A DNA stretch of 64,000 nt, taken from Geodermatophilus sabuli (GTDB lineage: Bacteria; Actinomycetota; Actinomycetes; Mycobacteriales; Geodermatophilaceae). Both the position numbers and the translations under genes were made by a program. Positions 58,817 through 64,000 of the stretch are shown in pieces (within the stretch, counting starts at the first letter, position 1; every line of letters starts with the position of its first letter). A model generated the notes under the pieces. It was not told the DNA's origin, made no database searches, and worked only from the letters and a program-made list of their open reading frames with translations. The DNA is taken from assembly GCF_010686765.1 (NCBI RefSeq), contig NZ_JAAGWF010000007.1, forward strand, positions 330,636-394,635, read 5' to 3'.

Positions 58817-61099
58817 GTGTCCGCACCCACCACCCAGAACACCACCACCGCCGCCGAGTTCGACCCCGAGGACGGCGTCACCACGGCCACCGCGGTCATC
58901 GACAACGGCAGCTTCGGCAGCCGCAGCGTGACCTTCGAGACCGGTCGCCTGGCCCGTCAGGCCGCCGGCTCCGTCGTCGTCTCCATGGGCGACACCATGC
59001 TGCTGTCGGCCACGACGGCCGGCCGCCAGCCCAAGGAGCAGTTCGACTTCTTCCCGCTGACGGTCGACGTCGAGGAGCGCATGTACGCCGCGGGCCGCAT
59101 CCCCGGCTCGTTCTTCCGCCGCGAGGGCCGGCCGTCCGAGGACGCCATCCTCACCTGCCGGCTCATCGACCGCCCGCTGCGCCCGACGTTCGCCAAGGGC
59201 CTGCGCAACGAGGTCCAGGTCGTCATCACCGTCCTGTCGCTGGACCCCTCGCACCTCTACGACGTCCTGGCCATCAACGGTGCCTCGGCGTCCACCCAGC
59301 TCTCCGGCCTGCCGTTCTCCGGCCCGGTCGGCGGCACCCGCGTCGCCCTGATCAACGGCCAGTGGGTCGGCTTCCCCACCCACGCCGAGCTCGAGGACGC
59401 CGTCTTCGACATGGTCGTGGCCGGCCGGCTGCTCCCCGACGGTGACGTCGCGATCATGATGGTCGAGGCCGAGGCGACCGCGAAGACGATCGAGCTGGTC
59501 GCCGGCGGCGCGACCGCCCCGACCGAGGAGGTCGTGGCCCAGGGCCTCGAGGCGGCCAAGCCGTTCATCAAGGCGCTGTGCGAGGCGCAGTCGGCCCTCG
59601 CCGACAAGGCCGCGAAGCCGATCGCCGAGTTCCCGCGCTTCCTCGACTACCAGGACGACGTCTACGCCGCCGTCGAGGCCCACCTGGGCGACAAGCTCGC
59701 GCAGGCGCAGCAGATCGCCGGCAAGCACGAGCGCGAGGAGGCGACCGACGCCCTCAAGGACGAGGTCAAGGCCGCGCTGGCCGGCCAGTTCGAGGGCCGC
59801 GAGAAGGAGATCTCCGGCGCCTTCCGGGCGCTGACCAAGAAGGTCGTCCGTCAGCGGATCCTGCGCGACAAGGTCCGCATCGACGGCCGCGGCCTGACCG
59901 ACATCCGGCCGCTGTCGGCCGAGGTCGAGGTCATCCCGCGGGTGCACGGCTCGGCGCTGTTCGAGCGGGGCGAGACCCAGATCCTGGGTGTCACCACGCT
60001 GAACATGCTCCGCATGGAGCAGCAGCTCGACACGCTCTCGCCGGACAACCGCAAGCGGTACATGCACAACTACAACTTCCCGCCGTACTCCACCGGGGAG
60101 ACCGGCCGGGTGGGCTCGCCCAAGCGCCGCGAGATAGGCCACGGCGCGCTGGCCGAGCGGGCGCTGCTGCCGGTGCTGCCCGACCGCGAGGAGTTCCCCT
60201 ACGCCATCCGGCAGGTCTCCGAGGCCCTGGGCTCCAACGGCTCGACGTCCATGGGCTCGGTCTGCGCCTCGACGCTGGCCCTGCTCAACGCCGGTGTGCC
60301 GCTGAAGGCCCCGGTCGCCGGCATCGCCATGGGCCTGGTGTCCGACGAGGTCGACGGCAAGACCGAGTACGTCGCGCTGACCGACATCCTCGGGGCCGAG
60401 GACGCCTTCGGTGACATGGACTTCAAGGTCGCCGGCACCAAGGACTTCGTCACGGCGCTCCAGCTCGACACCAAGCTCGACGGCATCCCCTCCGACGTCC
60501 TCGCCGGTGCGCTGACCCAGGCCCGCGCGGCCCGGCTGCACATCCTCGACGTCATGGGCGAGGCCATCGACGGCCCCGACGAGATGAGCCCGTACGCCCC
60601 GCGGGTGACCACGGTGCGCATCCCGGTCGACAAGATCGGTGCGGTCATCGGCCCCAAGGGCCAGATGATCAACGCGATCCAGGACGAGACCGGCGCCGAC
60701 ATCACCATCGAGGACGACGGCACGATCTACGTCGGCGCCTCCGACGGCCCCTCGGCCCAGGCCGCCGTGGACCGGATCAACGCCATCGCCAACCCGCAGA
60801 TGCCCAAGGTCGGCGAGCGCTTCCTCGGCACGGTCGTCAAGACCACGCCGTTCGGCGCCTTCGTCTCCCTGCTCCCGGGCAAGGACGGCCTGGTGCACAT
60901 CAGCAAGCTGGGTGCGGGCAAGCGGATCGGCAAGGTCGAGGACGTCGTGAACGTCGGCGACAAGCTGCAGGTCGAGATCACCGACATCGACGCCCGCGGC
61001 AAGATCAGCCTCGTCCCGGTCGAGGCCGAGGCGGCCGCCGCCGACGGCGCCGCTGCGGAGGCCCCGGCCGAGGCCGCCGCCGCCCCCGCGGCGGAGTGA
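58817..61099 (+). CDS. pnp: polyribonucleotide nucleotidyltransferase (PNPase)
   Basis: 760 residues. 3'-5' phosphorolytic RNase and polyA-like tail synthesiser. First RNase PH domain (about 25-170), helical domain, second RNase PH domain (about 340-560) with [36 protein letters not shown] and [10 protein letters not shown], then KH with [15 protein letters not shown] near 610 and S1 with [19 protein letters not shown] near 675. Ala-rich tail. GTG start. Its stop overlaps the M16 gene (GTGA). Confidence 0.98.
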   Translation: MSAPTTQNTTTAAEFDPEDGVTTATAVIDNGSFGSRSVTFETGRLARQAAGSVVVSMGDTMLLSATTAGRQPKEQFDFFPLTVDVEERMYAAGRIPGSFFRREGRPSEDAILTCRLIDRPLRPTFAKGLRNEVQVVITVLSLDPSHLYDVLAINGASASTQLSGLPFSGPVGGTRVALINGQWVGFPTHAELEDAVFDMVVAGRLLPDGDVAIMMVEAEATAKTIELVAGGATAPTEEVVAQGLEAAKPFIKALCEAQSALADKAAKPIAEFPRFLDYQDDVYAAVEAHLGDKLAQAQQIAGKHEREEATDALKDEVKAALAGQFEGREKEISGAFRALTKKVVRQRILRDKVRIDGRGLTDIRPLSAEVEVIPRVHGSALFERGETQILGVTTLNMLRMEQQLDTLSPDNRKRYMHNYNFPPYSTGETGRVGSPKRREIGHGALAERALLPVLPDREEFPYAIRQVSEALGSNGSTSMGSVCASTLALLNAGVPLKAPVAGIAMGLVSDEVDGKTEYVALTDILGAEDAFGDMDFKVAGTKDFVTALQLDTKLDGIPSDVLAGALTQARAARLHILDVMGEAIDGPDEMSPYAPRVTTVRIPVDKIGAVIGPKGQMINAIQDETGADITIEDDGTIYVGASDGPSAQAAVDRINAIANPQMPKVGERFLGTVVKTTPFGAFVSLLPGKDGLVHISKLGAGKRIGKVEDVVNVGDKLQVEITDIDARGKISLVPVEAEAAAADGAAAEAPAEAAAAPAAE

Positions 61100-62481
61100 G
61101 CACGGCTCGACCCAGCTCGACGAGCGGAACCGGGACCGGGGTGGGCGCTGCGGCGTCCGCCCCGGTCCCGCTTCCCGTCGGGCGGACCGCGGTCCTGGAC
61201 GTCGACGAGTTCGGCGGCCGGGTGGAGCGCACCGAGTTGCCCGGCGGGCTGCGGGTCCTCACCGAGACGATGCCCGGTGTGCTGTCGGCGACCGTCGGCA
61301 TCTGGGTGGGCGTCGGCTCCCGCGACGAGACGGACGCGGTGGCCGGCTCCTCGCACTTCCTCGAGCACCTGCTGTTCAAGGGGACGACGTCCCGCGACGC
61401 GCTGGAGATCGCGACGGCCATGGACGCCGTCGGCGGCGAGATGAACGCCTTCACCGCCAAGGAGCACACCTGCTACTACGCGAACGTGCTCGCCAGCGAC
61501 CTCCCGCTGGCGGTCACGCTCCTCGGTGACCTCGTCACCGACGCGCTCAACACCGCGGCGGACCTGGAGTCCGAGCGCACGGTGGTGCTCGAGGAGATCG
61601 CCATGCGCGACGACGAGCCCTCCGACGCGGTGCACGACCTGTTCGCCGAGACGCTCTTCGGCGGCACGGCGCTGGGCCGCTCGGTGCTGGGCACGGTCGA
61701 GTCGATCGAGGCCCTGACCCGCGAGGACGTCGACGGCTGGTACCGCCGGCGGTACGACGCCCCCTCGATCGTGGTCACCGCGGCCGGCCGGGTCCAGCAC
61801 CAGCAGGTGCTGGAGCTGGTGGCCGCCGCCTTCGGCGACCGGCTGGCCGGCGACGCGCGCCCCGCGCCGCTGCGCCGGGGCGACGAGGCCGGCTCCCCGG
61901 CACCGGCGCGCCCGACCGGGCTCATCCGGCGCCGCACCGAGCAGACCCACCTGCTGCTGGGTTCGGTCGGCCTGGGCCGGCTCGACGAGCGTCGCTACGC
62001 CGCGGCGGTCCTGGAGACCGCGGTCGGCGGTGGGATGAGCTCCCGGCTGTTCCAGGAGATCCGGGAGAAGCGCGGGCTGGTCTACAGCGTCGGCTCGGCG
62101 CTGACCCACTACGCCGGCACCGGGGCGTTCTCCGTCTACGCCGGGTGCTCCCGCAAGCGGGTGCCCGAGGTGCTGGGCCTGGTCCGCGAGGAGCTCGCCC
62201 GGGTGGCTGCCGACGGCCTGACCACCGAGGAGGTCGCGCGCGGGCGGGGTCAGCTGAAGGGCGGCCTGGTCCTCGGCCTCGAGGACACCGGTTCCCGGAT
62301 GAGCCGGCTCGGCAAGAGCGAGCTCTCCTACGGCGAGTACCTGTCGGTGCACGACGTCCTGGCCCGCCTCGACGCCGTGGACGAGGACCAGGTCCGCGCC
62401 GTGGCCGCCGATCTGCTCACCCGGGAGACCTGCCTGGCCGTCGTCGGCCCCTACCGCGAGTCCGAGCTCGACCGGCTCTGA
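61096..62481 (+). CDS. M16 family zinc peptidase
   Basis: 461 residues. Inverted zinc motif HFLEH (His87, Glu90, His91) with the third ligand Glu in TVVLEEIAM about 77 residues later, and the substrate-binding R/Y pair region [20 protein letters not shown] near 318. Two M16 halves in one chain. The M. tuberculosis equivalent (Rv2782c, pepR) also follows pnp. GTG start overlapping pnp. A 35-residue Ser/Thr/Gly-rich N-terminus precedes the domain. Substrate unknown. Confidence 0.94.
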   Translation: MSTARPSSTSGTGTGVGAAASAPVPLPVGRTAVLDVDEFGGRVERTELPGGLRVLTETMPGVLSATVGIWVGVGSRDETDAVAGSSHFLEHLLFKGTTSRDALEIATAMDAVGGEMNAFTAKEHTCYYANVLASDLPLAVTLLGDLVTDALNTAADLESERTVVLEEIAMRDDEPSDAVHDLFAETLFGGTALGRSVLGTVESIEALTREDVDGWYRRRYDAPSIVVTAAGRVQHQQVLELVAAAFGDRLAGDARPAPLRRGDEAGSPAPARPTGLIRRRTEQTHLLLGSVGLGRLDERRYAAAVLETAVGGGMSSRLFQEIREKRGLVYSVGSALTHYAGTGAFSVYAGCSRKRVPEVLGLVREELARVAADGLTTEEVARGRGQLKGGLVLGLEDTGSRMSRLGKSELSYGEYLSVHDVLARLDAVDEDQVRAVAADLLTRETCLAVVGPYRESELDRL

Positions 62482-62840
62482 TGCACCCCGCACTCGCCGT
62501 GCACGGCGCGCTCGCGCGCGGTGCCTTCGCCGTCGCCGTCCTGGTGTCGCTGGCGGTCCTGTTCGCCCCGGGGGACGGCGTCCCGTCCGCCCCGCCGGGC
62601 GTCGACAAGGTCGTCCACCTGGCCCTGTTCGCCGCGCTCGCGGTCACCGGCCTCTGGGCCGGTGTGCGGCCGGCCGTCCTCGCCGCCCTCCTGGTGCTGT
62701 ACGCCGCGGGCAGCGAGGTCGTCCAGGCGCTGACCCCGCTGGAACGCGCGGGGTCGGTGGCCGACTGGGCGGCGGACGTCGTGGGCGTGGTCGCCGGACT
62801 GCTGCTGTGGGCCGGCCTGCACCGGCGGCCCAGCGCCTGA
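62481..62840 (+). CDS. VanZ-like small membrane protein
   Basis: 119 residues with four hydrophobic segments. GVDKVVHLALFAALAVTG, AAGSEVVQALTPLERAGSVADWAADVVGVVAG match the VanZ-like pattern (Lys-x-x-His, Glu-x-x-Q, D-x-x-x-D-x-x-G) in pieces. ATG overlaps the M16 stop by one base (TGATG), so it is translationally coupled. Function unknown; VanZ itself gives low-level teicoplanin resistance, but most relatives are uncharacterised. Confidence 0.82.
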   Translation: MHPALAVHGALARGAFAVAVLVSLAVLFAPGDGVPSAPPGVDKVVHLALFAALAVTGLWAGVRPAVLAALLVLYAAGSEVVQALTPLERAGSVADWAADVVGVVAGLLLWAGLHRRPSA

Positions 62841-63695
<855 letters not shown>

Positions 63696-64000
63696 CGGCG
63701 CACCCTGTCCGGCCCCGCCGGGGGCTCCGGGGGCGCCCGGCCGCTGTGACCGGGGACGCCCTCGCCCGGCTTGCACACCGCCCCCCGGATGCGTGTATGG
63801 TCCTTCTTGCGCCGGACGGGCCCGGGAGGGCCGCGGAGAGCACCCCCCGGGGTGCAGGACTCCTGAACCGGCGCTAGAGTGGGACAAGCCGCCGAGGACG
63901 AAGCCCGAGAGGGTCTGGTTCTCGCGCGTCCGCTCCTTGAGAACTCAACAGCGTGCCGAAAGTCAGTGCCAAGTAACAATTCCTCGTGGCATTGCACTCG
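63696..64000 (+). promoter_or_regulatory. ribosomal RNA operon promoter and 16S leader
   Basis: No gene in the last 305 bases. TTGCAC (63771-63776) and TATGGT (63796-63801) form a likely P1 with a 19-bp spacer; TAGAGT (63875-63880) may be a second -10. From about 63937 the sequence CTTGAGAACTCAACAGCGTG matches the stretch that precedes 16S rRNA genes in actinobacteria, followed by AAGTCAGTGCCAA and a hairpin (AGTGCCA/TGGCATT) near 63964-63993 suited to RNase III processing. The 16S gene itself should start beyond the window. Confidence 0.82.

Overview
The window is a very GC-rich chromosomal segment from an actinobacterium. Its backbone (glnD-ffh, rpsP-rimM-trmD-rplS-lepB-rnhB-yraN-yifB-dprA-xerC-whiG, rpsB-tsf-pyrH-frr-cdsA, rlmN-dxr-rip-ispG, rimP-nusA-ylxR-infB-rbfA-nrnA-dinF-truB-ribF-rpsO-pnp-M16 protease-dapB) follows the order known from Mycobacterium and relatives. 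Heavy GTG start use, GTGA/ATGA overlaps, a WhiG-type sigma factor and a BldM/WhiI-like orphan regulator suggest a developmentally complex family. Geodermatophilaceae is my best guess, by inference only. Almost everything is core housekeeping; no prophage, insertion sequence, CRISPR array or tRNA was seen.

Layout. 1-5.1 kb: 3' part of glnD, a small zinc-ribbon protein, ffh and an amidohydrolase. 5.0-7.7 kb: an OmpR-type two-component system facing a secreted acidic protein. 7.7-9.8 kb: proS behind a tandem 90-nt repeat. 9.9-14 kb: ribosome and RNA-modification genes (rpsP, khpA, rimM, trmD, NUDIX, rplS) and lepB. 14.1-15 kb: an AT-rich control region and an orphan LuxR-type regulator with a Glu at the phospho-Asp position. 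15.3-21.6 kb: rnhB, DUF2469, yraN, yifB, dprA, xerC, whiG, then an M23 peptidase on the other strand. 22.2-27 kb: rpsB, tsf, pyrH, frr, cdsA. 27-34.2 kb is an accessory stretch: frameshifted DUF2332, ppk2, a NarL-type two-component system, SPOUT methyltransferase, rlmN, VIT1-like transporter, DUF2631. 34.3-41 kb: dxr, rip (site-2 protease), ispG, GNAT, penicillin-binding lipoprotein. 41-43.7 kb: tandem hemerythrins, a DUF4439 protein and a lipoprotein on the minus strand. 43.9-54 kb: rimP-nusA-ylxR-infB-DUF503-rbfA-nrnA-MATE-truB. 53.9-55.9 kb: larE, larB and a MhuD-like heme-degrading monooxygenase. 55.9-63.7 kb: ilvE, ribF, rpsO, pnp, M16 protease, VanZ-like protein, dapB. 63.7-64 kb: the promoter and leader of a ribosomal RNA operon whose 16S gene lies beyond the window.

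The most striking non-coding signal is a family of eight ~60-bp palindromic elements (copies A-H). Each starts 1-5 nt after a stop codon in the same orientation as the gene. They share an outer stem (GGACCCC...GGGGCC), a variable inner stem and a conserved apical CTCGC-NN-GC-YCG-like sequence. Both stems change between copies while pairing is mostly kept, which points to selection on an RNA or cruciform structure. Two other points matter for annotation. The essential-type protease rip appears to start at a CTG codon, because the first ATG lies after its HEXXH motif. The signal peptidase LepB ends in an LPETG-hydrophobic-polyarginine tail resembling a sortase signal.
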